DNA of 10,479 nucleotides from Defluviicoccus sp. (GTDB lineage Bacteria; Pseudomonadota; Alphaproteobacteria; Rhodospirillales; Defluviicoccaceae): the NCBI GenBank assembly GCA_013414705.1, contig CP058705.1:3078653-3089131 (forward strand), written 5' to 3'. Of this stretch, positions 1 to 6,878 are shown in pieces. The translations under genes were made by a program, and so were the position numbers. The notes under the pieces are model-generated. The model was not told the origin of the DNA. It ran no database searches and saw only the letters and a program-made list of their open reading frames with translations. Each line of letters opens with the position of its first letter. Position 1 is the stretch's first letter.

Positions 1-423
1 GAATTCATCGAGCGGCTGCCGCGTGGGTACGACACGCGGCTGGAGGAAGGCGCGGTCAATCTTTCTGGCGGCCAGCGGCAGCGACTCGCGATCGCGCGCG
101 CGCTGTTGATCGATCCGGCGGTGCTGATCCTCGACGAGGCCACGAGCGCGCTCGACGCGGAAAGCGAGACAATCATCAACGCCAACCTGCAGCGCATCGC
201 GCAGGGGCGCACGATCATCTGCATCTCGCATCGCCTGTCGATGCTGGTGCCGGCCGATGCCATTCTCGTGCTCGAACGCGGATGCGTCTACGACATCGGG
301 CGGCACGAGGAACTGTTGCACCGCTGCGATATCTACAAACACCTCTGGCACCAGCAGAATCGCCACTCGGATCGAGGCGCTGCCCATGCTCAAATTACCG
401 TCGCCCGTTCGCCGCACCCCTAA
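1..423 (+). CDS. Type I secretion ABC transporter, ATP-binding domain, C-terminal fragment
   Basis: This is the last 140 residues of an ABC exporter ATPase whose start lies outside the window. It would power export of a protein substrate across the inner membrane together with the HlyD-type adaptor that follows. Frame 1 is open from the first base. It shows the signature motif LSGGQRQR (residues 21-28), Walker B VLILDE (41-46) with the catalytic Glu, the D-loop SALD (49-52) and the switch His in ISHRLS (His77). The upstream stretch LPRGYDTRLEEG and the ending with an 'HEELL...Y..L' pattern are typical of the HlyB/LktB type of type I secretion ATPase. The TAA stop at 421-423 lies 38 bp inside the hlyD-like gene, so the two are surely co-transcribed. 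Walker A, the membrane domain and any C39-like domain are not in the window, so the substrate class cannot be inferred. Confidence 0.93.
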   Translation, partial: EFIERLPRGYDTRLEEGAVNLSGGQRQRLAIARALLIDPAVLILDEATSALDAESETIINANLQRIAQGRTIICISHRLSMLVPADAILVLERGCVYDIGRHEELLHRCDIYKHLWHQQNRHSDRGAAHAQITVARSPHP

Positions 424-1756
424 GACGTCATCCGATGACCTGGTCAGCGCATTTGAATCGGAAACGCAGGCGGTTTTTCTGCGAACGCGGCCTTATAGCG
501 AGTATGCAATCCTGCATGCCCTGATCGCGCTGATTATCACCGCGCTGATATTGATGTCGGTCGCCAGACTCGACCGAGTGGTCACAGGCCCTGGACGCAT
601 CATCCCGAGCCAGGGGCAGCTCTACGTCGACCCGCTGCAGAAGGCTATTGTCCGCGATATCCGCGTCCGCGAAGGCCAAGTCGTGCAGGAGGGCCAGGTT
701 CTGGCGACGCTGGATCCGACTTTCGCCACCGCCGATCTGACGCAGTTGGAGCAGAAGGTGGCGAGCGACCGGGCTGAGGTTGCACGCCTGACTGCTGAGC
801 AGAAGGGCGAAATTTATGTTCCGACCGAACGCAATCCCTACGAAGTACTGCAGCAGACGCTCTTTCAGCAGCGTCAGAGGGAATACAACTCGTCTCTCGC
901 CGACTTCGATGCCCAAATCCGGAACGCCGAAGCGGCGATCAACCGTCTGCAGCAGGATGTCGCCACCTACGAGAAACGGCACAAGATCGCCTCCGACATT
1001 GAAACGATGAACAAAACGCTGGAGCGGCAGGGCTGGAACAGCAAGCTGAAAACGATGGCGGCGACGGATAACCGCATGGAGGTGGAGCGCCTGATGAGCG
1101 AAGCGATCAGCCAGGTCGCCGAGCAGGAACATCAGGTCGAGTCCCTGAAGGCACGACGCGCGGCTTTTCTTGAGGGCTGGCATTCGGAGACCGCAAAATC
1201 GCTCGTCACGGCCCGAAACTCTCTGGACGAGGCGGAACAGGATCTCAAGAAAGCACAGCAGGTCCGGGCGCTGATCGACGTGCGGGCGCCGGCTGACGCA
1301 ATCGTGCTGAAGATCGCTCGAGCATCTGTCGGTTCGCTCAGCGGCGGCGAGAGCAGTACGATATCAGACCCTCTGTTTACGCTGGCGCGCATTGACAGCC
1401 CGCTGGAAGCGGAAATCGACATCGCACCGAAGGATATCGGCTTCATCCAGCCAGGTGACCCCACGACGATCAAACTGGATGCATATAACTTCCTGAAGCA
1501 CGGCTCCGCTGAAGGCAAAATCGAGTCGATCAGCGAAGGCACATTTACAGAGGACGAAAACGGTCAGCCAAGCCTTCCGAAGTACCGAGCGAGAGTGGCG
1601 CTGACCGAGGTCAAGCTGCAGCACGTGTCCAAGGCGTTCCGACTGATTCCCGGAATGACGCTAACCGCCGACATTCTGGTCGGTGATCGCTCGATCATGT
1701 CCTACATCATTGAGGGCGCGCTCCGCACGAGCTACGAGGCAATGCGCGAACCGTAA
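386..1756 (+). CDS. HlyD-family type I secretion periplasmic adaptor (membrane fusion protein)
   Basis: A 456-residue inner-membrane-anchored adaptor that would join the ABC transporter to an outer-membrane TolC-like channel. I chose the ATG at 386 because GAGG (374-377) stands 8 nt upstream and because it gives the usual short cytoplasmic N-terminus before one membrane span (about residues 41-60, ILHALIALIITALILM). The frame is open back to 257, but that extra stretch is the overlap with the ABC gene. Next come a lipoyl/barrel half-motif (VRDIRVREGQVVQEGQVLATLD), a long Gln/Glu/Arg/Ala-rich coiled-coil region (about 115-300), the second lipoyl half (IDVRAPADAIVLKI), and a beta-barrel/C-terminal domain ending in GDRSIMSYIIEGAL...REP, which is characteristic of the family. 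Length is normal. No tolC-like gene and no obvious exported substrate follow it. Confidence 0.93.
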   Translation: MLKLPSPVRRTPKTSSDDLVSAFESETQAVFLRTRPYSEYAILHALIALIITALILMSVARLDRVVTGPGRIIPSQGQLYVDPLQKAIVRDIRVREGQVVQEGQVLATLDPTFATADLTQLEQKVASDRAEVARLTAEQKGEIYVPTERNPYEVLQQTLFQQRQREYNSSLADFDAQIRNAEAAINRLQQDVATYEKRHKIASDIETMNKTLERQGWNSKLKTMAATDNRMEVERLMSEAISQVAEQEHQVESLKARRAAFLEGWHSETAKSLVTARNSLDEAEQDLKKAQQVRALIDVRAPADAIVLKIARASVGSLSGGESSTISDPLFTLARIDSPLEAEIDIAPKDIGFIQPGDPTTIKLDAYNFLKHGSAEGKIESISEGTFTEDENGQPSLPKYRARVALTEVKLQHVSKAFRLIPGMTLTADILVGDRSIMSYIIEGALRTSYEAMREP

Positions 1757-1907
1757 TCGCGGGGCTCTTCTGGTGAGAAAAGCCTATGCCGTTGCTTTCG
1801 GTATAATCTGTATTTTGTAGATATGTGGATAAAAACAACACCAAGCTACCACATGTAGGTTGTACCGGAGCCAGAGGGTAAACCTTTGGCGTAAACGGGG
1901 GGCCTGG
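1757..1907 (+). promoter_or_regulatory. AT-richer gap between the secretion genes and Sel1 genes; possible promoter
   Basis: The 151-bp gap carries no convincing gene. Its middle (about 1795-1835) is clearly more AT-rich than the rest of the window and contains a perfect TATAAT at 1802-1807. I see no good -35 hexamer at 16-18 bp upstream, so a promoter for the Sel1 genes is only a guess. The last about 24 bp, from CTTTGG at 1884 to the start codon, reappear in altered form before the second Sel1 gene and belong to the tandem duplication. A G6 run at 1897-1902 could act as a poor ribosome binding site. Confidence 0.3.
1763..1784 (+). terminator. Hairpin just after the secretion operon, possible weak terminator
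   Basis: A 9-bp stem with one C-A mismatch pairs 1763-1771 with 1776-1784 around a GGTG loop. It begins 6 nt after the hlyD-like stop codon. No clear T-tract follows, so it may be a 3'-end-protecting stem rather than an intrinsic terminator. Confidence 0.4.
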
Positions 1908-2875
1908 ATGAGTGGGGGAGAAGGTTTTTTCCTGGATATTCGATCGGCACGGGCGGTCGCTGCACAAAGCCAAGACTGCACTTGCAGCAGGCAACGCGGT
2001 GCGTGCCGTCTCGCTTTTTCGCAAATCGGCGGAAGCCGGTAATGTTGAAGCGCAACTTCGTCTGGCGGATCTTTATGAGACAGCGACGGGTGTTCCGCAG
2101 GACTTCATAGAAGCGACCCGCTGGTTGCGCGCTGCAGCCGAGAAAGGATCTGCCGCTGCCCAGTCCCGACTGGGCGAAACCTATTTGTGCGGTCGTGAGC
2201 CGCCATCGAGCATCACATCAAGCGCAGCAGCAAACATCGATGACGGCGAAGCAGACACGGTTCTGCGCCGACTGTTCCCAGAGGGCGTAACGGTACGCCC
2301 TGACTTCGTCGAGGCGGCCAAGTGGAACGCGCTCGCCGCCGAGCGAGGCGAGGCGCTGGCACAGGTCAGGATCGCCTATCAGCATGCCACCGGTCGCGGG
2401 GTGCCGACTGACCTCGCCGAAGCCTACGAATGGTTCGCGGCCGCTGCTGACCAGTTGTCTGATCTCGGGCAGCTCGGGTTGGGCATTCTGTCCGCGCGCG
2501 GCTACAACGGTGCGCCTGATTATGCAAAAGCAGCCACTTGGTTCAAACGTGCCGCTGAGCAGGGAAACGCCGCCGCCAAGTGTTGTCTCGCGATTCTGCA
2601 CCTGGACGGCCTCGGTGTACCACCCAACGACGCACTCGCCGCTACGCTGCTCGCCGAGGCCGCCGACGAAGATCATCGCGAAGCCATGTTCATGCTCGGC
2701 GAGTTGTATCGGGTCGGCCGCGGTGTTGATGCCGATGCAGCAACGGCGGAAATGTGGTTCCGTCGTTCGGCGACGCATGGCCATGTCCGCTCCCTCGTGG
2801 CACTCGGGCGAATGCTTTCAGACGGCCCGCGTCCCGACTACAATTCCGCTGCGGTGCTCTTTCGCAGGGCCGCTT
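1884..2875 (+). repeat. Tandem duplication, copy 1 (Sel1 gene 5' part)
   Basis: This 992-bp unit starts at CTTTGG (1884) 24 bp before ATG 1908 and ends at the coding position LFRRAA. The following CTTTGG (2876) opens copy 2. Homology to copy 2 is seen in the leader (CTTTGGcGTaaACGgGG against CTTTGGtGTggACGcGG) and along the whole encoded protein. Confidence 0.75.
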
Positions 2876-2904
2876 CTTTGGTGTGGACGCGGAGATCCCA
2901 ATGA
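1912..2904 (+). CDS. Sel1-repeat protein, short paralogue
   Basis: A 330-residue protein made of seven Sel1-like (TPR-related, about 36-residue) repeats plus a partial eighth. Each follows the pattern 'A..W...AA..G...A...LG..Y..G.GV..D'. Such alpha/alpha solenoids bind partner proteins; no enzymatic motif, signal peptide or membrane span is seen, so it is probably cytoplasmic. About 35 residues without the Sel1 pattern, containing ADTVLRRLFPEG, separate repeats 2 and 3. The open frame starts with GTG at 1912. An ATG at 1908 in another frame encodes MSGGEGFF, matching MSERTGFF of the next gene, so the true start may be 1908 with two bases missing near 1927-1931. The last residues (SLVWTRRSQ) are not Sel1: they read through the duplication junction into the next gene's leader. 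The TGA overlaps the next ATG (ATGA, 2901-2904), giving likely translational coupling. Function is unknown. Confidence 0.8.
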   Translation: MGEKVFSWIFDRHGRSLHKAKTALAAGNAVRAVSLFRKSAEAGNVEAQLRLADLYETATGVPQDFIEATRWLRAAAEKGSAAAQSRLGETYLCGREPPSSITSSAAANIDDGEADTVLRRLFPEGVTVRPDFVEAAKWNALAAERGEALAQVRIAYQHATGRGVPTDLAEAYEWFAAAADQLSDLGQLGLGILSARGYNGAPDYAKAATWFKRAAEQGNAAAKCCLAILHLDGLGVPPNDALAATLLAEAADEDHREAMFMLGELYRVGRGVDADAATAEMWFRRSATHGHVRSLVALGRMLSDGPRPDYNSAAVLFRRAASLVWTRRSQ

Positions 2905-3866
2905 GCGAGCGGACAGGATTTTTCTCCAGGATATTCGGTCGACGTGGACCGTCGCTGGAGAAAGCCGAAAGCGTCCTCGCAGCAGGCAACGCAGTGCGCG
3001 CGGCGGCACTGTTTCGCAAATCGGCCGAAGCGGGCAATGTCGAAGCACAGCTTCGCTTGGCCGATCTCTATGAGACGGCAACCGGTGTTCCGCAGGACTT
3101 TATCGAAGCCACCCGCTGGTTGCGCGCAGCGGCCGAGAAGGGTCGGTCACGGCTCAGTCCCGCCTCGGCGAAATTTACCTCTGTGGCCGGGAGGCGCCAG
3201 CAAGTATCACCCCGACAGCAGCCACGCACGTCGACGACGACGCGGATACGGTTCTGCGGCGGCTGTTCCCGGAGGGCGTGGCCGTACGCCGCGACTTCGT
3301 CGAGGCAGCCAAATGGAACACGCTCGCGGCCGAACGGGCAGATGCACCGGCACAGGTCAGGATCGCCTACCAGCATGCCAGCGGACTCGGGCTGCCCACA
3401 GATTTTGCAGAGGCACACCGCTGGTTTGCGGCCGCAGCAGAACAACACTCGAGCCTCGGGCAACTGGGGTTGGGCATGCTGTTCGCGAGCGGCTACGGCG
3501 GCGCACCGGACTATGAACAGGCAGCGCAATGGTTCGAGCGTGCGGCTGGCCAAGGCAACACCGCCGCCAAATGCTGCCTAGCGATCCTGCACCTGGACGG
3601 CCGCGGCGTGCCACTCGACGACGCACTTGCCGCAGCCCTGCTTGTCGAGGCCGCCGAAGATAACCATCGCGAAGCGATGTTCATCCTCGGCGAGGTGTAT
3701 CGGGTCGGCCGTGGCGTCGATACCGATGCATCGCTGGCGGAAATGTGGTTTCGCCGGTCGGCGGCACGCGGCCACATCCGCTCCCTGGTCGCGCTCGGGC
3801 GAATGCTCTCAGACGGTCCTCATCCGGACTACACTTCCGCCGCGGTGCTGTTTCGCCAAGCAGCAG
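2876..3866 (+). repeat. Tandem duplication, copy 2
   Basis: Second copy of the unit, directly abutting the first, ending at the coding position LFRQAA. After this point the long gene continues with repeats that copy 1 lacks. Divergence at many third and some first and second positions shows the duplication is not recent. Confidence 0.75.
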
Positions 3867-5417
3867 AGCTGGATGACGTCGAAGGTCAATTCTCGCTCGG
3901 CACCCTCTATCTGTCTGGCATCGGCGTCCCGATCGACCCTCCGAAGCCGCACGCTGGCTCGGCAAGGCGGCAGAAAATGGACACGTCGGCGCGTCCGAGG
4001 CGTTGGCGCGGATGTTTGCCGAGGGCGCCGGAGTTGAGCAGGACCTTGAGAGGGCACGCGATCTCTACGATCATGCCGCCCAGGCTGGCAGCGCCGACGC
4101 GCTGTTTGAACTGGCGGACTTCCAGGCTCTTGGCCTCGGCTTCGTGCCCGATCCGACGGCAGCCCTTGAAGGCTACAGGCGCGCCGCCGCCTCGGGCAGT
4201 GCTCGTGCCTGCCTGCAACTGGGCGTCCTGTACGCGACCGGCGACAGCGTCGAACAGAATTATGAGGAAGCCGCACGCTGGTACGAGGAAGCAGCAAAAG
4301 CAGGGATCTCGACGGCAACTTCAATCTTGCCTTCCTCTACATTCGTGGTCTTGGCGTTCCCCAGGATCTGCAGCGCGGCGTCCAATTGCTGGAAGATGCG
4401 GCCGAACGCAGAAGCCTCACTGCGGCGTGGGCATTGCACAATTGCTACGCTGAAGGCGTCTACCTGCCGGCGGACTTGGCTGCCTCGGCGCGATGGCTTG
4501 AGAAGGCCGCCGCTCTCGGCAGTCCCGTCGCGGCCTACCGCCTCGTCCAGCGACTCGAGGCGGGCGATTCCGACGCCCCTGCGGCTGCGCGCGTCGTCGA
4601 ACTAATAACCCCGATCGCGCAGGCAGGCAATCCGCTGGTGCAAGCGACGCTCGCGAAGATGCTTGATGAGGGACGCTTCGTTGAGCGCGACGCGGGAGCT
4701 GCCTTGCGTCTGTATACGCGAGCGGCGGAGGGAGGAGATGCCGGAGCGCAGGCGTGGCTGGGCGATGTCCTCAGCAGCGGTCTCGGCGTCATCGTCGATC
4801 GCGAGGCAGCTGAACGTTGGTATGAGCGTGCGGCGGCGCAAGGCCATCTGGGAGCGCTATCGGTCTTGACGGGCCAAGCGCAACAAAGAGGCGACTCGGA
4901 GGACAAGCTGGCCGCGTACTTCGAGCTATGGCTGCAGGCGGCCGAGGCCGGCGAGCCGAAGGCGCAGCGGGTCGTCGGCGAGTTTTATTTCCGCGGCATC
5001 GGCACCTCGCGCTCTGTGGACGATGCCCTACATTGGCTGCGCGCGGCGTCCGCCCAGCGGAATGCAGCCGCCCAGGTGCTGTTGGGTGGCCTGCTTGCTG
5101 AAGGCAAGGAGGTCGCGGCGGATCCGATTGAAGCCGTCGCCTTGTTCCGCAATGCAGCTGCCCAGGACGATCCGGACGGCGCTTACAACCTTGGTGTCTG
5201 CTATCGCCTCGGCCTCGGTCTTGATCGCGACCTGGAGCGTGCTGAACATTGGTATCGGCGGGCCGCGGAACAGGGAAGCCGTTCTGCCCAGTTGGCGCTC
5301 GCCGACCTGCTGGCAGAAGCCGGGGATAAACGCACCGCTCTCGAGGAAGCTGCCCACTGGTACCGGACCGCAGGCGAGACCGAAAGGGCATCGGCCTTGT
5401 CTTCCACACTGAGCTAG
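2901..5417 (+). pseudogene. Long Sel1-repeat protein gene with three -1 frameshifts (pseudogene or base-calling errors)
   Basis: Starts at ATG 2901 (GGAG at 2891-2894, 6 nt before) and ends with TAG at 5415-5417. Restoring one base at each of about 3141-3154, 3936-3940 and 4303-4305 gives one protein of about 839 residues with 21 Sel1 repeats and a partial last one. The frame runs 2901-3140, then 3155-3936, then 3940-4303, then 4305-5417. At each break the repeat pattern continues without loss in the next frame: CAG/QSRLGE after the first, SEAARWLGKAAENGH after the second, DLDGNFNLAFLYIRG after the third. The first about 315 residues are paralogous to the preceding gene (by eye about 80% identical), including the non-Sel1 insertion between repeats 2 and 3. 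Repeats 8 to 22 exist only here. No signal peptide or enzymatic domain is seen. A scaffold or partner-binding role is the family expectation; the actual partner is unknown. Protein-level conservation in all frames argues that any damage is very recent or artefactual. Confidence 0.8.
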
Positions 5418-5422
5418 CTGGA

Positions 5423-5522
5423 CTAGTGGTAGGAATCAAACGCTTAGCACCGCCCCAAGCGGCTTAAATAACTGATTCCGCTGGCAAGGTACCGGACTCA
5501 TCCGTTTGATTGGTACCACTAG
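5423..5522. mobile_element. MITE-like inverted-repeat element bounded by CTAG
   Basis: A non-coding 92-bp body (5427-5518) has terminal inverted repeats TGGTAGGAATCAAACG (5427-5442) and, read inward from the right end, TGGTACCAATCAAACG (5518-5503), with 14 of 16 bases equal. CTAG stands directly outside each end (5423-5426 and 5519-5522), which fits a 4-bp target duplication, although CTAG is palindromic and could be part of the repeats. An internal AGCGG/CCGCT pair could extend a cruciform. It lies 5 bp after the stop of the long Sel1 gene. CTAG-type 4-bp duplications are known for IS5-group transposases; the mobilising transposase cannot be named from here. Confidence 0.6.
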
Positions 5523-5523
5523 G
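5518..5523. other. NCTAGN target of the IS481-family insertion (left side only)
   Basis: ACTAGG directly precedes the left inverted repeat and matches the published IS481 target consensus NCTAGN. It overlaps the right-hand CTAG of the MITE-like element and provides the transposase stop codon on the minus strand. No matching copy exists after 6534. Confidence 0.65.
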
Positions 5524-6482
5524 TGTTCGATCCCGGCATTTGATGGATTGGGTCGAGTCTGAATCGTTCTGGCTCTGAAGTCCAGATTTTGCAGATGTAT
5601 TCGTATGGGGTGAGGCCGCGCAGGGTCTTCAATCTTCTGCCGAAGTTGTAGGCTGCGATGAAATTGGCGAGGTGCGCTTCGAACTTGGCGTGATCGTCAT
5701 CGTGGAAGCGCTTGACGGTGGCGTCCTTGATGGTCCGGTTCATTCTGTCCACCTGACCATGGGTCCACGGATGCTTCACTTTTGTCAGGCGATGCTCGAT
5801 GCCGTTTTCCTGGCATCGCCTGTCTAACATGTGCGTCATGTGGTGGGCGGTTGGACCTTCTGCATAACGCGGCGGGAAGGTGAACGGGATGCCATTGTCG
5901 GTGAGCACGGTGTGGATCGTGTAGAGCACGGCCTCGATGCGGGCTGAAAGGAAGGCGGATGCGGACGTGTGCCCGGTTTTTCTGACAACCTGCACGAAGG
6001 CGAATTTGCTGGTGCGATCAATGGCAACGTAGAGATAAAGCTTCCCTCGGCGGTCTGCACCTCGGTACTCTCGATGTGGAAAGAGCCGAGGGATTGGTCT
6101 TGAATGTCTTCTTTGCCGGCTTGTCTTTCTCGACATCGGGCAATCGGCTGATGCCGTGGCGCTGCAGACACCGATTCAGCGACGAGCGGGTCAGATGCGG
6201 GAGTGTCGGCTGAAGCGCATACAGGCAATCGTCCAGCGGCAACAGCGTGTGGCGCCGGAAGGCAACGATAACCGACTCATCTTCGATCGAAAGGACCGTC
6301 GAATGCGGCTCTTTCGGCCCCGTCTTCAGATCGGACGGTGATGTCCGCTTCTTCCACTTCGCGACGGTCTTCGGGTTGATCCCGTAGCGCTTCGACAGCG
6401 CCCTCAGGCTCTCTTGACTCTATTGTATCGCTCGACGCACCGCCTCTGTCGTCCGGGCGCCCCTGTGCAGAACCTGTCCCAT
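5519..6482 (-). pseudogene. IS481-family transposase, inactivated
   Basis: The gene starts at ATG 6482 and reads MGQVLHRGARTTEAVRRAIQ, the usual IS481-type start. A TAG codon (6422-6420) then interrupts it. After it come the helix-turn-helix part (LRALSKRYGINPKTVAKWKKR) and the integrase core. One base is missing near 6086-6092 (after KTNPS) and another near 6044-6046 (at AEG/KLYLYVAI). The last frame runs cleanly to the stop at 5519, with LTDNG (second catalytic Asp) and NGIEHRLTKVKHPW (catalytic Glu). The first catalytic Asp of the DDE triad, usually in FHID, is Glu here (FHIES). The TAG stop (5521-5519) lies outside the inverted repeat, in the CTAG target sequence. A stop, two frameshifts and an active-site change make it non-functional, apart from possible base-calling errors. 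Confidence 0.85.
5524..5546 (+). repeat. Left terminal inverted repeat of the IS481-family element
   Basis: A 23-bp repeat differing from the other end at positions 5 and 15 only. The transposase reading frame runs right through it. Confidence 0.8.
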
Positions 6483-6511
6483 AGGGCCTCCTTCCTCTCC
6501 CGTGAATTGCA

Positions 6512-6534
6512 CCATCAAAGGCCGGGATCAAACA
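6512..6534 (-). repeat. Right terminal inverted repeat of the IS481-family element
   Basis: Reverse-complement match (21 of 23) to 5524-5546, lying about 30 bp upstream of the transposase start codon. A further similar tip, ggccgggtgtcgaaca (6535-6550), lies immediately outside it. Confidence 0.78.
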
Positions 6535-6568
6535 GGCCGGGTGTCGAACATCGCTTTGGAGGTTCGAC

Positions 6569-6878
6569 ATGGGCGAGCTTCCCCGCTCGTTCGTCGAGTT
6601 TCAGCGCCTGTTCCCGGACGAGCTAACGTGGCACCCCGTGCCACCGCCATGACCGACAACTGGAGCGGCTATCCCGGCGCCCCGACATCGACCACGATCC
6701 GCACGTCCATTGGCCCGATGGCCGCCCACATCATCCTGCCGTGGCCCCATCCGCGTCTTCGCCAGCTCTGAAAACCTGGGCGCTCGGCGTCTCTCACGGC
6801 CTGTGCGAGAAGCACCCGCAATCCGATCCCGCCGCGGTTACCCTCCGCTTCAACCGCCGCCGGCTCAGGTACGAGCCG
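6569..6878 (+). pseudogene. IS1595-family transposase remnant, internally deleted and frameshifted
   Basis: An ATG at 6569 with a strong GGAGG (6558-6562) begins MGELPRSFVEFQRLFPDE, like the N-terminus before the zinc ribbon of IS1595 transposases. Sequence then jumps to the C-terminal catalytic end, read in alternating frames: TAMTDNWSGYPG (about 6640-6675), DHDPHV, IGPMAAHIILPW (6712-6747), HRVFA, LKTWALGVSHGL (about 6771-6806) and LRFNRRRLRYEP (to about 6876). The zinc ribbon and most of the DDE core are missing, so it cannot be active. The far end, which should continue for a few dozen codons, is replaced by the hemY 3' part. The family call rests on the remembered consensus IGPMAAHIVLPW...LKTWALGVYHGL; the exact outer boundaries of the remnant are unclear. 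Confidence 0.65.

Larger units (their letters stand above)
5524..6534 (-). mobile_element. IS481-family insertion sequence (degenerate)
   Basis: The 1011-bp element is bounded by 23-bp inverted repeats (5524-5546 and 6512-6534, 21 of 23 bases equal, tips TGTTCGATCCCGGC and TGTTTGATCCCGGC). It carries one transposase gene on the minus strand. The left flank, bases 5518-5523, is ACTAGG, matching the NCTAGN target known for IS481. The expected copy of this target is absent on the right, where GGCCGG follows. Confidence 0.8.

Noticed and set aside
428..1183. Long minus-strand open frame opposite the hlyD-like gene
   Set aside because: It lies wholly antisense to a well-supported coding sequence, has no family resemblance and no ribosome binding site. 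It is a by-product of GC-rich codons.
1847..1862. ACCACATGTAGGT near-palindrome as an operator
   Set aside because: The symmetric core is only ACATGT with short imperfect arms, and its distance to a promoter is unknown. It is too weak to call.
3000..5400. Periodic DNA repeats suggesting a CRISPR or satellite array
   Set aside because: The roughly 108-bp period is the 36-residue Sel1 repeat at protein level. No identical DNA repeats or unique spacers are present.
4789..5439. Minus-strand open frame of 216 codons over the end of the long Sel1 gene
   Set aside because: It is antisense to clear Sel1 repeats and its predicted protein is Arg/Pro-rich without motifs.
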